From Nannobrachium achirus (Eukaryota; Chordata; Actinopteri; Myctophiformes; Myctophidae): DNA of 64,000 nucleotides. A model generated the notes under the pieces. It saw nothing but the letters and a program-made list of their open reading frames with translations. It ran no database searches and was not told the DNA's origin. Where the stretch lies: the NCBI GenBank assembly GCA_963921795.1, contig OY997642.1, positions 60,954,909 through 61,018,908 on the forward strand, written 5' to 3'. Numbering within the stretch: the stretch's first letter is position 1; each line of letters begins with the position of its first letter. Shown here in pieces: positions 23,005 to 35,000 of the stretch. The position numbers and the translations under genes are program-made.

Positions 23005-23419
23005 CAGGGGTCTTCAACAGGGGGTCCGCGACCCCTAGGGGGTCTGCGGAGGTACTGCAGGGGGTCGGCGAAATTATTGCTTAAAAAAAAAAGATTTAAT
23101 TTTTTTTTTTTTCATTTTTCACATTTATGTTAAAAAAATAAATCATGATTCTATCCATTTTGAATAGCTTGAATACATGATTACTATGCAATTGACAGAT
23201 TGTTGATATTATTGAAATTGGTTCTCAGTTAATAAGTACTTAGGCTATGTTTAGAAATGGTAGTGGTACGGCCCACCCTGCTCGCTGTAACTTGTACATG
23301 TTTAAAATAAAAAATATGTCGTAGCCCCGACCCCCCCACCCTACGAGATGGTAGGGGGTCCCTGCTCCATCTCCTCATCAGTTTGGGGGTCCCCGGCCTG
23401 AAAACGTTGAAGACCCCTG
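23005..23419. mobile_element. hAT-like element, nested
   Basis: The ends are CAGGGGTCTTCAACAGG and CGTTGAAGACCCCTG. The perfect 8-bp duplication CTCTATAG is at 22997-23004 and 23420-23427. Length is 415 bp. Confidence 0.92.
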
Positions 23420-23813
23420 CTCTATAGTCTATATACCCTTAAACATTATATTGGTTTGTTTACTGTTGATAGAGAAAACAATGTTGCACATTAAGTTAAT
23501 CATCTGGGGACCCCCCAAAATCATTTGGGGACGCCCCTGGGGGTCCCGACCCACAGGTTGAGAACCACTCATGTATGCGATAAGTGCAGGTTGTTCAGGT
23601 TGCTTGGGAAAAGAGAGAGTCTGATAAATAGCTCAAATGTAATTGTAGTTCCGTGGGGGGTCTCACCTCATGACCCCCTGACCTCCTGACCTCTAGGCTC
23701 TGTTTCAGGAGTCACCATACAATGGACCCTGGGATACCTGGACAGGTGACCCTTGTTCCAGGGTGACCCGATACTCTGGGCATGCTCTTTAAGAGTTATA
23801 GGGCAGGGGTCTT

Positions 23814-24289
23814 CAACAGGGGGTCCGGGAACCAAGGGGGGGTCCTCAGAGTTACTACAGGGGGTGCTGTCAAATCTGGGATGCATGTGAACTTATTTTT
23901 TTTCTTTATTTGCATTAACCAAAAGAACCCTAGCATCCCAATTTTCTGCGGTGAACATTATCCAAAAATAGCCAATCTGCAAGCTCACAACGCCTTGCAA
24001 CAAGGTTTGGTGTAGGGGGGCAAAAGAACAGACCAAGTACAATATTTCTAGAGGGTTTATGTCTGAAAATACACATGAATGCAACGCAACAATACAATGT
24101 TCGTGCTGACAAACACGTCTGTGAATCGAACTATGAAATCTATGAAAACGTTTAATCGGCAACACAATTTTACACAATAAGTAGTGTGTGTGTGGGGGGG
24201 GGGGGGGGGGGGGGGGGGGCTCCTTCACCTCTCTCTCACTCTCTCTCAGCTGAGGGGTCCTTGGACTGAAAAAACTTTGAAGACCCCTG
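23814..24289. mobile_element. hAT-like element, CAGGGGTCTTCAAC family
   Basis: The ends are CAGGGGTCTTCAACAGG and ACTTTGAAGACCCCTG, the same family as 23005-23419. The flanks do not match. It holds half a hairpin module (about 23963-24003) and a run of 26 G (24194-24219). Confidence 0.78.
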
Positions 24290-24461
24290 GGGACAAACTC
24301 GCGCAAGCCGCATGCGCACAAACACACACACGCTTTTGTTACCAGACTTTTGAAGACATCTAGCCTATATTTTTATTTGGGGGAAGTATGTAAATTCTAC
24401 TGGATATGTAACCATAACATGTCTTGCACCGGAAATATGACAATATAACATGCAAACACAC

Positions 24462-24482
24462 ACTTGCTTGCACGCACACACA

Positions 24483-24542
<60 letters not shown>

Positions 24543-24548
24543 CACACG

Positions 24549-24603
<55 letters not shown>

Positions 24604-24729
24604 GTCCTGATAAAAACACAAGTGCAGTCTGTACGAGTGAAATACCTCGTGTCCCCCCCAGGGACAAGCACTCCTACACCGGACACATGGCCCCAAGGGT
24701 CTGTACACGCACACACGCACACACACACA

Positions 24730-24805
<76 letters not shown>
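24462..24805. repeat. (CACG)n and (CA)n microsatellites
   Basis: CACG and CA arrays (24462-24601), a 100-bp unique spacer, then a second CA array (about 24703-24805). The long open frames across them are artefacts. Confidence 0.95.
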
Positions 24806-24806
<1 letters not shown>

Positions 24807-25164
24807 TCCATCAAACCGGGACCAAAAGTCATTTCAACAAGGACACAGCAGTGGCAGGAGCATCAGCAGCAGCAGCAGGTGTCAACAAGGTGAGATGATG
24901 TTTCCTTCATGTGAATTATTTGATCATATACAATGGTGGAAAGTATATAGGCCTACTAGAGGGACTCGACCCCTCAAACTCTACAGTGTTTTGTGTTTAT
25001 TAAAGAGCTGCAGTGACTGGGAGAGCCCCGTTAGTGAACAAACATTCTATAGCAGGGTTTTTTCAAAGTAGGTGCCCTATAGGGCAGTGCCTTTTCAGGC
25101 CGTGACCCCCAAAATAACCATATTTTAACTGGGGACCCAGTATTTGCAAGGACCCCCTATAGGC

Positions 25165-25725
25165 CTAGGATTATTGAATGCTTTAACTATTGAAAAATAG
25201 CAGATCTACAAGCTCACAGCGCGGCACCGAGTGCCGCGCTGTGAGCTTGTAGATCTGCTATTTTTTGAAAAAGTCGTGCAAATGTGTGCAAATCTTTATA
25301 TTGTATTTTTAAAGCGAACGTTTGTAACTCGAATTTTGCGTCTGGGGGGTCCCTGAAACAACATATTTTGAGATGGGGGTCCGTGGCCAAATACATATCA
25401 TTTTGGGGGTCCTTCACATGGAAAAAGTTTGAGAACCACTGACATAGTAGTCTCTCAAGAACAGACTAACTGAGCTCCAGTTGAGTGAAAAGGACCTCTT
25501 CTTTGACGATGGCGAGCCAGATTGCTGACATAGAAACATAGTTTTTTCAAAAAACCCTAGAAGGATTCAAAAGACACTTATAGAATCGGGTCAAAATTCA
25601 AATATTATTTCAAAAATAGCAGATCTACAAGCTCGCAGCGCGGCACTCGGTGCCGCGCTGTGAGCTTGTATATCTGCTATTTTTTAATAGTTAAAGCATA
25701 AAATAATCATACACCATAATGTGTA
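25165..25725 (-). repeat. Family A composite TIR element, copy in reverse
   Basis: Near-perfect palindromes lie at both ends (25190-25266 and 25612-25686), with the hAT-like stretch GAGAACCACTGACATAG in the middle. It matches copy 1 at 200-765 end to end in the opposite orientation, including the flank TATCAGAACGGGTACAC (complement). Confidence 0.8.
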
Positions 25726-27095
25726 CCCGTTCTGATAGACTCTCAGAGTTACAGACCTGTTATGGTCATTCATTGCTGTCTCTGTATGTGTTTCTGGTCA
25801 TATTATTCTCTAGTCATTGCGTGTGTCTGTGACAGAAATTGAATTTTGACAAAAATCTTCCACCACAGGCCAGCATGGCGATGACCACTGCTCAGGTATT
25901 TCACTGAAGTAAAACGTTGAGGTATTTGTAATTGAATACTTGAACTATTTTCATATTTTTCAATTTTTTTTTCATTATTTTATTTTCAAAAAAAGCCTAC
26001 TTCCACCACAGCACTCGACAATATTAAAAATGAAATAGGTTTGGACCAATATACATTTTAATGCATCCATTATTAGCACTGCAGGAGTTGAGACCACAAG
26101 AAAAGGCATTGCTGAAATGTTTTTTGTATTTTCCAATATCTTGTGTTGAATCTTTCATATGGTTTCATTAAAACCAGCATATTGGAAGATTATATTACCC
26201 TGCACTTCTCTCTCTCTCTGAAGACACAATTTAAATGTCACCAAATGAGCAGCAGTGGAGGAAAGCAGTGGTGTCAGTTCAGAAAAAGCTAAGGTATGGC
26301 AACATGACTGGTGTCGTGCACACGCGCGAAAACCAGTCATGTTGCCATACCTTAGCAACAGGCATGATACATTTATTTTAAGAATCCATTTTTATTTTTC
26401 CCCCTAGTTTCTACGTTTTCTTGGACTGGATATGGCAGCCTGGAACGGTTGTTCAAGTGCAGCTAAACTTGGCATGTTAGTAAACGTGCCACAATTAACA
26501 ATAATGAATTGCACCTGTACCATTTTGTCAAGATGGGGAGAATACAAGTGTGGAGAATATCATTATAATACCTTGTTAACACATCTGCCGCCCAGCCCGT
26601 TTATAAACGTTCTATTTTGCCCAGCTATTTACCGCCCAGCCCGTTTATAAACGTTCTATAGTCTTTTCATTGTTTTACAATTGATGGTGCTCCGGTGCTG
26701 CCTGTGACTTAATACAGTAGGGCAACATCAAAGGGAACCAGGTCATTCACGTGAATGAAGAAAAAAGGTCAAAAAACTGCATTGAAATACATGTTATCAG
26801 GCAATCCAAATACAAGAGAGAGAGAGGGAGAAAAGTCTGCAGCTGTTTTAGACGCGACAAGCCAGGCTAGCCAGCTAGCCAGCTGAGGAGAAAAAAGAAA
26901 GAAAAAAAAAGATCGGTTGGGTGGCTCGGTTGAGATTTGAATATAGGATATTTATAGTTAGAGTTAGAGTTTAGATAGTTGATTGATAGCCTAGAGATGA
27001 CAGTAGAATTCGTTTAGATTTGAGTGTATTTAGGTGAAGACACTCTGTATTTATAGTGGGAGAGGAGGAGTGAGTGTGTAGAACGCGCACACACA
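25726..27095. other. Intergenic, few structures
   Basis: A hairpin with 24-bp arms (26288-26311 and 26333-26356; GCTAAGGTATGGCAACATGA) lies in a hAT-like left end that begins CAGTGGTGTCAGTTCAG at about 26266. A 27-bp candidate microexon (25869-25895) has a CAG acceptor and GTATTT donor. No gene can be supported. Confidence 0.4.
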
Positions 27096-27335
27096 CAGGG
27101 GTGTCACAAGGGGGGAGTGCGAGTGGAAACCCTACACTACTAGGGCCCAAGGTGGAGGGGACATAATTATTTTATACTTTAGCTATTGAAAAATAGCAGA
27201 TCTACAAGCTCACAGCGCGGCACTCTGCGAGCTTGTACATCTGCTATTTTTGAAATCCCCCCTATGAAGAACAATCATGGGGGTCCCGCAGTGAATCCTT
27301 GTGGCCAGGGCCCAGATTTTGGTGCGACACCCCTG
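27096..27335. mobile_element. hAT-like element carrying a short family A copy
   Basis: The ends are CAGGGGTGTCACAAGG and TTTTGGTGCGACACCCCTG, with approximate duplication CACACACA / GCCACACG. An internally shortened family A element with one fused palindrome (27188-27250) is nested in it, as in the sibling at 19044-19558. Confidence 0.72.
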
Positions 27336-27614
27336 GCCACACGCAGCAAAACAACATCCATCCATACGACACGACACACAATGAAAAAAACGGAAAAAAC
27401 CAGGGTCCTACCTGATACACTGTCACCTCCTCCCCCCCAGTGCACTCCTGGCTCGTAAAGATATTCCATTGATAAACAAACAGTCTGCTGGCTCGTAAAA
27501 CTATAATCCATGTGGCTAAACAACAGTAAGGAAAATGATCCAATGGTCCAGCAAACTTTTCTCTGCATCGATCTGAGTTTCCGTTAGCTAAGAAATCACG
27601 TGACATAACACAGG

Positions 27615-27780
27615 CAGGGGCGTCAATTGGGTATGGCAGGGGTATGCAGCTGCCAATGCCATACCTTGGCTACAGGGGGAAATAATAAAAATGTACTTTT
27701 CATCGTGCCTGCACGAGGGCACGCGTGCAAGACACCAGTCATGTTGCCATACCTTAGCTTGTTCTGAACTGACGCCACTG
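27615..27780. mobile_element. Small hAT-like element (GACGCC-end family)
   Basis: The ends are CAGGGGCGTCAATTGGG and TGAACTGACGCCACTG. The flanks AACACAGG and AACACACAGG differ by one CA unit. It is related to 40278-40702. Confidence 0.75.
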
Positions 27781-27844
27781 AACACACAGGTGTTCCACAG
27801 GGGCGCGTGCGTGCTCGCGCATGTGGATGTGCGCGCGCATGTGG

Positions 27845-27845
27845 G

Positions 27846-27876
<31 letters not shown>

Positions 27877-27895
27877 TGTGTTTGTGTGTGTGCCT
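27845..27895. repeat. (GT)n microsatellite
   Basis: A GT array with GC interruptions. Neighbouring GCGCATG-rich text (27810-27840 and 27945-27985) extends the purine/pyrimidine alternation. Confidence 0.9.
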
Positions 27896-28362
27896 GAAAT
27901 GTCATAGGAGGAGCTCAGGGTGGTCCTTGTGCTTCGTGACGTTCGCGCGTGCGCGTGCATGCGCATGCATGTGTGTGAGTGTGTGCGTGTGTGTTGAGAC
28001 TGAGTACACAGTGCCACAGTGCCAATTATTGGCTTGAAACAACAAAATCAACCCAATAAGAGACTTATTCATGTTATTTCATAAAAAGCCTTTTTTCTAG
28101 CCTTTTTAAACAAATTAGGCCATTTGGGGCAGGCGCAGTAGTCGCTAATAAATTCATTGAAAAATCATCATGGAACATAAAACTCTTGTTTATTTTTTTT
28201 TATAAAGTATAGATTTTAATCTTTCCATCGGTATACTCAATTTGTTCATAGACATAGAAACAAATTTTCAAAATATTACATTACAAATGAGTCAAAATGC
28301 TCCAAAACCCTGACATGTTTTGGAAGAGTTTAATAAAAAACGTGGGGCAGGCAATGTGTTAA

Positions 28363-28541
28363 AGTGACCATTTTGTAACATTTTGCATTTGTAGTTATTT
28401 TACTGTTATTTAACAAGATAATAACCAGAACAGATAGACAAAGAGACATTCATGGATTTATATTTAAAAGTAACTTTCATGTTCCCCCTGGACCCAGGGT
28501 ATGGCAGCTGCATACCCCTGCCATACCCAATTGACGCCCCT
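28363..28541. repeat. Right half of a GACGCC-end hAT-like element
   Basis: It matches the right part of 40278-40702 from AAGTGACCATTTTGT to CAATTGACGCCCCTG. At 28395 it has the plain sequence TTTGTAGTTATTTTACTG, where the 40-kb copy has received a 173-bp insert. It is therefore the empty-site control for that insert. Confidence 0.8.
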
Positions 28542-28781
28542 GGAGGAAAGTAACCAAGTACATTTACTCGTGTACTGTACAGTCAACGGTACTTTTAACT
28601 TTACTTGAGTATTCCCCACCTCGATATTACATATTACATACCTATTCTCTCCACTATATCGCAGAGGCAAATATAGTATTCTTTACTTCAGTTCATAGTT
28701 TGTGGATATAGATTATTCTCACTAAAACATGGTAACCATGACAAAATAAGCTCTATTCTATAGGCCTACTATGTCTATTTG

Positions 28782-28852
28782 AAAATAGCAAATCTACATG
28801 CTAATAACGCGCCGCATTGTGAGGTGTTGAATACGCTTGTAGATTTTGCTAG
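28782..28852. repeat. Hairpin module, worn
   Basis: AAAATAGCAAATCTACATGC at the left and GCTTGTAGATTTTGCT at the right around GCGCCGC. A stand-alone copy with mismatches. Confidence 0.55.
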
Positions 28853-29306
28853 TAGATCTTGACAGAAATTTGAAATTTGAACATTCTTCTGCATAATGAA
28901 CACTTTTGGTGCTTGAATACAGGGCTTGTATACTCTTCCAGCCACTGGCTTTTATTTGTCATTTCAAATGAAGGGCAAAGTGTTGACATTTCTGGTGTGG
29001 TTTGAAGATGCCTCATGTGTCGGTAGCACGTGCACACACATACATTAAAGGGGGCTTGAGCCCCAGCCCTTTTATCTGTCTGTAAGAAGCGTCCTCTCCA
29101 GACCATGAATGCAGTTTTTACTATGGTGAAAGAAATACAAATGCCCTCTTTCCTTGCCATACCTGAAGGCAGCATTCAAGAGAATTGCCTTGTCCAAACT
29201 CTCCTGAACTTGAACGCAGCATCTTATGTTAAAAGAATTGCCCTCTCTGCGTAGAAATCCATCTACAGCATTGAATTGATTAGGCTTAGTTCAGTGTGTT
29301 ATCAAG

Positions 29307-29384
29307 GACCGAAAATAGCCGACCTCCAAGCTCACAGCGTGTTGCACTGCGATGCGTTGTGAGCTTGGAGGTCTGCTATTTTCA
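29307..29384. repeat. Hairpin module, nearly perfect
   Basis: The arms GAAAATAGCCGACCTCCAAGC and GCTTGGAGGTCTGCTATTTTC pair around GTGTTGCACTGCGATGCG. The core carries paired changes (CTCCAAGC with GCTTGGAG), so both arms changed together. Confidence 0.7.
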
Positions 29385-29957
29385 ATATTTTCACCAAAAG
29401 GCCCTTTTAGAAGTTTCAGCCCCTGCCTCTCTAACATTCTCTGCACGTCCTCCCTGGTTTCAAACCTCCAGCAGGGTGATATGAGGCTTCAATGTCATGA
29501 TGGTAGTTTAAAAATGGGCAATTTATCATCAGAGAATAGTGGGTAAATGGTAAGTGGTGCATTTATATATAGTACAGTAGTGCCTTTATCCAAAGTGCTT
29601 TACAACATACATTAAGGTGCCAGCTGCACGTTTAAGGAACTTTTTCTAAACTCACTTTTTTGTGCATTTGGGGCTTTCAGTCACATGCATATGATGATTT
29701 CGGCCGCTAAAATTGAGCTTTTTTTTGTAAACGGATAAATAAGTGAAAGTTGAGTGAATCAATAGTCAAATCCCCCACCAGCAAATGTCCTTATTTTTCA
29801 CATAATGTTGGCAGGTACGGTGACACTGGCGCACAACCAAGTTTAAATCTGCTTTTTTAGAAAGCCAAGACAAATCCCAACTACTGAAAGCAGTCTTCGG
29901 GCCTGAGTAATTTAATCTACGTGGGGCATTTTAACACAAAGCTGTTCATGTTTAATT

Positions 29958-29958
<1 letters not shown>

Positions 29959-30004
<46 letters not shown>

Positions 30005-30320
30005 CCTTTATTATCCCAAGGGGGAAATTTAGTTGTCCAGTAGTAGCACAGCAGTATACAGTTATTTACAAAGTTACAGAGACGTAAGAAAAAATAGATA
30101 AGAGGGGGAAAAAAAAAAAAAACAAACAAAGACAAGAGCAGTACAGTACCAATAAAGAGAAGGTGCATCAATAGAGGGGGCGAATAATATATAAGTATAT
30201 ATACATAAAGTGTCTTGCAAAAGAGACCATAGCAGTCAATGCCTAGTTAGTGCAAACAAGTATCTCACTGTCATTGTTAAACAAAGCAAAAATACTCAGA
30301 AACTACCAACACTAACAACC
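29959..30320 (-). repeat. LINE 3' end with (GATA)n
   Basis: A GATA array followed by TACCTTTATTATCCCAAGGG and GGAAATT. This is the reverse of the 3' tail of fish CR1/L2-type LINEs (AATTTCCCC..GGGATCAATAAA then a short tandem repeat). No ORF is seen. A second, longer fragment of this type is at 41945-42370. Confidence 0.6.
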
Positions 30321-30677
30321 TAATAGTGCAGTGTCAAAAATCAGTGCGAAAAAAGAAGAAACTAGGAAGCGTGTCACCGCAAGGCGCACATGAGCACTCT
30401 TCCTGGAAGGTCCACACTAAAACAGAAATAAAAACAAAGACCACCAGACAAATGCCAGGTCTGGCCCGTGTGAAGAAGGGTCACACAGAAGGAAAGAAAC
30501 ACGTAAAAAGAAGAAAAAAAGAAAAAGAAGGAAGAAACTGCAGGAGCTCCACTGGACACACGTCTGCCCTCAAGGAGCGACGCGTGTGTGTGTGAGCCAC
30601 AATTCATTTACAGCAGCAGTATTTCAACCTTACAGTTGTTTTAAATTCAACCTCTGTTTCACAGCTTCTCCTTGCAG

Positions 30678-30732
30678 CCTCCAGCCATGTTCCCCATGAC
30701 GTGGATCTTCCTGCTGTTTGCTCTTCTGAACA
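30678..30732 (+). CDS. Signal-peptide exon, possible OC90 start
   Basis: The acceptor CTTCTCCTTGCAG (ending 30677) precedes CCTCCAGCC and an ATG at 30687 encoding MFPMTWIFLLFALLN, a hydrophobic secretory signal. The donor GTAAGT is at 30733 (phase 1). An acceptor before the ATG implies an upstream untranslated exon. The exon at 36481 continues in phase. In tetrapods OC90, a secreted PLA2-like otoconial protein, lies directly downstream of HHLA1 on the same strand. I therefore suggest OC90 by position; the sequence itself is too short to prove it. Confidence 0.45.
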
Positions 30733-30751
30733 GTAAGTATTCTAAGCAATA

Positions 30752-30886
30752 TTATACGAGAGGGTTGTGCTTTACCGTGGTTATCGGCACGCCAGCCTTG
30801 CCGCAGGAACGAGCCGACAGCCGAGTTCCGTATAGGCAGGGCTGAAGTGCCAATAACCACGATAAAGCACAACCCTCGAGTGTAAA
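30752..30886. repeat. Foldback MITE near the signal-peptide exon
   Basis: ACGAGAGGGTTGTGCTTTAC and AAAGCACAACCCTCGAGTG are inverted ends, continuing inwards through GTGGTTATCGGCAC / GTGCCAATAACCAC. Length is about 135 bp, starting 20 bp after the donor. Confidence 0.8.
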
Positions 30887-30894
30887 ATTGTGAT

Positions 30895-31225
30895 TATACA
30901 ACCCTTATGCTTTAACTTTTACAAAATAGCAGGTTTCTGAAAAACCTGTTTCTATGTCAGTGGTGCTCAAACCTTTCCATGTCAAGGACCCCCAAAATGA
31001 TGTATGATGCATGATGCATTTGGCCACGGACCCCCATCTCGAAAATATTTAGTTCCAGGGACCCCCAGAAGCAGAATTTGAGCGACAAATGCTCGCTTTA
31101 AAGAAACACATATTCAAAGAGTTGCACACTTTTTCTCAACTAAAAGAATAGCAGATCTACAAGCTCTGAGATTGTAGATCTGCTATTTTTCAATAGTTAA
31201 AGCATATAATAATGGCTAAAGTAAT
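30895..31225 (+). repeat. Family A composite TIR element, shortened
   Basis: The left palindrome is mostly lost (AAATAGCAGGTTTCTG). The hAT-like centre (CAGTGGTGCTCAAACC) and the right hairpin (31145-31192, with a very short loop) remain. It ends GTTAAAGCATATAATAATG. Confidence 0.65.
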
Positions 31226-31328
31226 AATGCTTTCCTGCAGGATAATGAACATTGTAACACAATTATGTCGGGTTGAAACCTCGCATGTCCAAAACTGTTA
31301 CTTTTCACGATTCAAATTCAGAAATAAC

Positions 31329-31373
31329 AAAAGTAGCAGATCTACAAGCTCTTGTAGATCTGCTTCTTTTGGA
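31329..31373. repeat. Hairpin module, minimal form
   Basis: AAAAGTAGCAGATCTACAAG and CTTGTAGATCTGCTTCTTTT are joined by two bases. This is close to the smallest intact form of the module. Confidence 0.75.
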
Positions 31374-31505
31374 CGTTAAGTCACGAACAAAAACAAAAAA
31401 AAACACACAAAATGTAACATAATGGAGACAACAGGTTTCTGCAACATTATGTGCTGTCTGTGTGGTTTGTTTGTATTGCTATGTCGTACTTTGTCATTCT
31501 ACTAT

Positions 31506-32043
31506 TGTAGAAAAGTGAAGTGACGTAGGCTCACTCACAGACTCCACACCCACCACTGATGTGACATTTAGATCACAGGTTTATTGTTTACAGGTTGTGT
31601 AGGCATGTGGTTTCTAAAAGACAAGAAATAAACAGCAAACATATAATCGCTATATATTCAAATGTGTCAACTCTCTGGTTACTCAAAAATCACTCATCTA
31701 CAGTATTTCACCAGTGTAGGCTTTAACATAACTGAAACTTCAGCAGTAGTGCTAATTAACAGAAATACAAACAAGGGCATTTCACACTTCACATTCTTAG
31801 CAGTGGTGTCAAACACAAGCATGGAAACATGAAGAATATACATCAAACAAACTTACTGGTCAATGGACGCACACCCTCTCACAACAACTCTGCAGTGAAA
31901 ATGAACCAAAAGACACTGTGACTTAATTAGCTGAATGAACCCCACCTGCTTGTGGCATAATTATCTGAACAAACTCCACCTGGTGGTGGAAGCTACCACT
32001 CTAGGAGGGGTGAGTGGGACTGAACCAACTGGCCTTTTTAACA
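31506..32043 (-). repeat. LTR (3' LTR in element orientation)
   Basis: A TG...CA bounded repeat, 538 bp, matching the partner at 35474. The purine-rich tract CTGGGGGCGGC (complement of about 32044-32056) next to it fits a polypurine tract. Confidence 0.9.
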
Positions 32044-35000
32044 GCCGCCCCCAGATTCCTGTATGGAATATGTAACAACAAAACAAAGGCCAGTAAACAG
32101 TACTAATAACAGTCTTAAGAGTCTGGCAGACAGGTGCTGGGACTGTCTGGGTGATCAGTCCTATGGGCCTCAAAGCACAGGTTAGCTGAGGGTCAACGAT
32201 CATCAGTTGGCTGTAGCACCACCGCCATCTGCCGAGGAGTTGTGACTCTGGGTTGATCACTTGCAGCATCGATGCATCCCGCCGCCCCGTCAGCAGGATG
32301 TTGGGTGTAATGGGATCGATGTCTGCCACTTCTGGAGACATGTACCCGATCTGTTGGGAGGTAAGCTGGGCTTGTAGGTCTGGCGGCAGAGAAGAGAATG
32401 TCTCTTGTAGTTCTTGGCCTCGGCCCTTGAAGGTTGTACTCTGGTTAAAGGGCAACTTGGGGTCGAGGATGATAGGGTGCAAGGCCTCAGGATCAAGGGT
32501 TGTAGTGCGACGTTGCCATCCTCCAGCTCGGATGAGCTGAACAGCTTTGTCCTTCTCTGGAGTGAGAGTGTTATGACGACTAGCACTTAGTAGTGGTTTC
32601 TCTGCCTTCAGCAACTGACAGTCATTGGGGAAACACTCCTGCTGCTCACACTGGAGTAGAACATTCTCTGCCTCTTTGTAATCCTTAGTTGACAATGGAC
32701 AGTCAGCCGCCCCATGCAGCTGGGCAGGGGCCTCTACTTTCACTTGGTCTCGGACAAGTCTCTTCTCAGTGGCTCGAAGCTGAGAGAGGACTGCCTCCTT
32801 TGGGGCCCTGAGTTGGGGCATGTTCGCCTTCTTTGTGGTCCTGGGTAAAGGTAGGGTAGCACCTTCTATCTCCACTCTTGATGTCTTGCTCTCCAGGAGG
32901 GCTATGGCATCTTTGTCCTGGCGGGAGCGGGTACAAGCCTTTCCCTTGTGCCCTGGCAGCACATCCATTTGCTGCGGCTTCTCTACAGGGCTGTAGATAT
33001 TGGCTGATGGTGACAAGATGGAGGTGAACAAACACTGCTCTTCTGACAGACCATGTCTCAGCTTCTGTGTTGGACCCTGCAGTGTCCACCCAAGACGAGT
33101 CCTCACCGCGGCTGGGCCTCCAGGGGGCCCCAGACGTACTGGCGCAATAGGTGTGATCAAATGGGGATGATCAGAACCAATCAAAAGCACTGGGCGGACA
33201 CAGTGCAATGGCTGCAGCGGTAGTTGTCTCAGATGCCGGTACTTCTCCTGGAGGCCCACTACTGGATGCGTGTGCTCCGCTAGGCCCAAGCGTTTTGCTG
33301 TGAATGCCCGGTTGATGGAGAAAACCCGGTGTGGTGTATCTGCGCAGGAGATGGTAAAGGAGACTGTTGCACCATGCACAATCTGCAGATCTTGCCTTAC
33401 CGTTCGTAAGGGGAGATCCTCCGGTTCCCCTATGAGGCCTAGCTGCTGGGCTGCTGGGTGGAGGAGGATAGTACGTTCCGACCCATCATCCAATATAGCA
33501 TAGGCATCCATGGTTTTGTCTCCATTCCTCAACACCACCTTGCTGACCTTGAGGAGGACCTTGCGGCCCTCTAGTGGCCTGTCGATGTATAGTACCTCCT
33601 CTGAGGTGCTATTAAGGGGAGCTCTCATGTGCTCTGGATTCCCTCCTGCTCCCTCGTTGTCATCAGTGGCCCCTTTGTTGATGTCGTGCAGGGCAAGGAG
33701 GTGTCGTTTGTTACACGTCTTGCAACGCATCTTCAAGTCACAATTAGCAGCTCGATGTGCCCGGCCACAACGCCAGCAGCAATGATTAACATTTATCCAT
33801 GTCTGCTTTTGGGTTGTGCTAAGTACCTTGAAGTTCTCACAATTGTTCAATGAGTGCTTAGTGTTGTCACAATAAGGACAGTACTTCTTTATCGTCTCCT
33901 CATCCTGAGGGATGGCTGATGTGCTCATCAACACAGTTGAGGGTGCATACTTTGACGGCCTTCTTTGCCCTTTGTCTTCATCCTTCTCCCTCGATGAACT
34001 GCTGCTGTAACGGATGTTATCTTCCTGCACTTGGAGCTCATACTCGAGCCAGTCTGCTAGATCAATGAGGGATGGCACAGGCACTCTGAGAGGATGAATA
34101 AAGCGGCGGAAATTGGAGCGCAGGTCATGGGGAAGCTTCCCTAGCAGTCGAGACACATGGGAGCCACACTCCAGTTCAACATTGCCTTTTCTTCCCAACT
34201 GCTCCAACATGCCCACTAAGGAGCGCACACGGAGTGCAAACATCCGGAAGGCTCGGATGTCGCCACTTGCAACATTAGGACCATCCATTAATTCAGCAAT
34301 TCTCTGTAGGGCCAGCTGATGAGGCTGTCCATATTGCAGGTTGAGAGCTGCCATGGTGTCAGAAAAGGGATGACGTGAGTGGCTGTAAGAGTCAGCGATT
34401 AATAGTGTCTCTTCTGCTTTGAGGTGGTCAAGGAGGATTTGGTACTTAAACCTCTCTGAGGCATCACATGGGAGAAGGTTGTCTAGAGCGATTCTTAGAC
34501 GGTTGAACTCTCTGGGGTTTGGGTGGTTCATGTCAGGAATTGTTGGCGTGGGGCCCCTGTAGAACCGCTCCTGTCCACCTACTGGGCTTGGCGTTCGGTG
34601 ACGGGAGTGACGGTGGGTTTGGGCATGCCTCCTAAATGAATCACCCAGCTCATGTGACCGTGAGGATTGATTTCGATATGATAATGACCTGTATTGGCGG
34701 TCCTCATAATCATCACGTGACCATGAGGTTGGTCGTAGATGTGATGCTGACCTGTGAGGGCGCTCCTCAGAATAATCACTCTCAGATGAACTTGATTGGG
34801 ACGGTTCCCTGCGGGCTTTTGACCTCCTCTGGCTGTTCAGGGAGGTACTCTGTTGTCTCGGTGAAGCAGAAGAGCTCTGCTTGTCTTGAGTGGACTGGGG
34901 TTCTGAGTTTTGTGGCTGTCGCTGAGTCTGTTGGGAACTATGTGTTGCAGGTGAAGCAGTAGAGTTGGTTACCTGCAGCTGACGGACGAGGGCTCCTAGG

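Larger units (their letters stand above)
22454..23570. mobile_element. hAT-like element with two nested guests
   Basis: The ends are CAGTGATCCTCAACC and GGTTGAGAACCACTC. The flanks TTGTATGT / ATGTATGC share six bases. A foldback (22629-22936) and a second hAT-like element (23005-23419) are inserted inside. Half a hairpin module is at about 22560-22600. Confidence 0.78.

Noticed and set aside
24842-24891. Possible untranslated exon ending CAACAAG|GTGAGA
   Set aside because: Good donor, but no acceptor or promoter can be recognised; left out of the gene model.
24424-25071. 215-codon open frame
   Set aside because: Made almost entirely of CACG/CA microsatellite; several frames are open on both strands.
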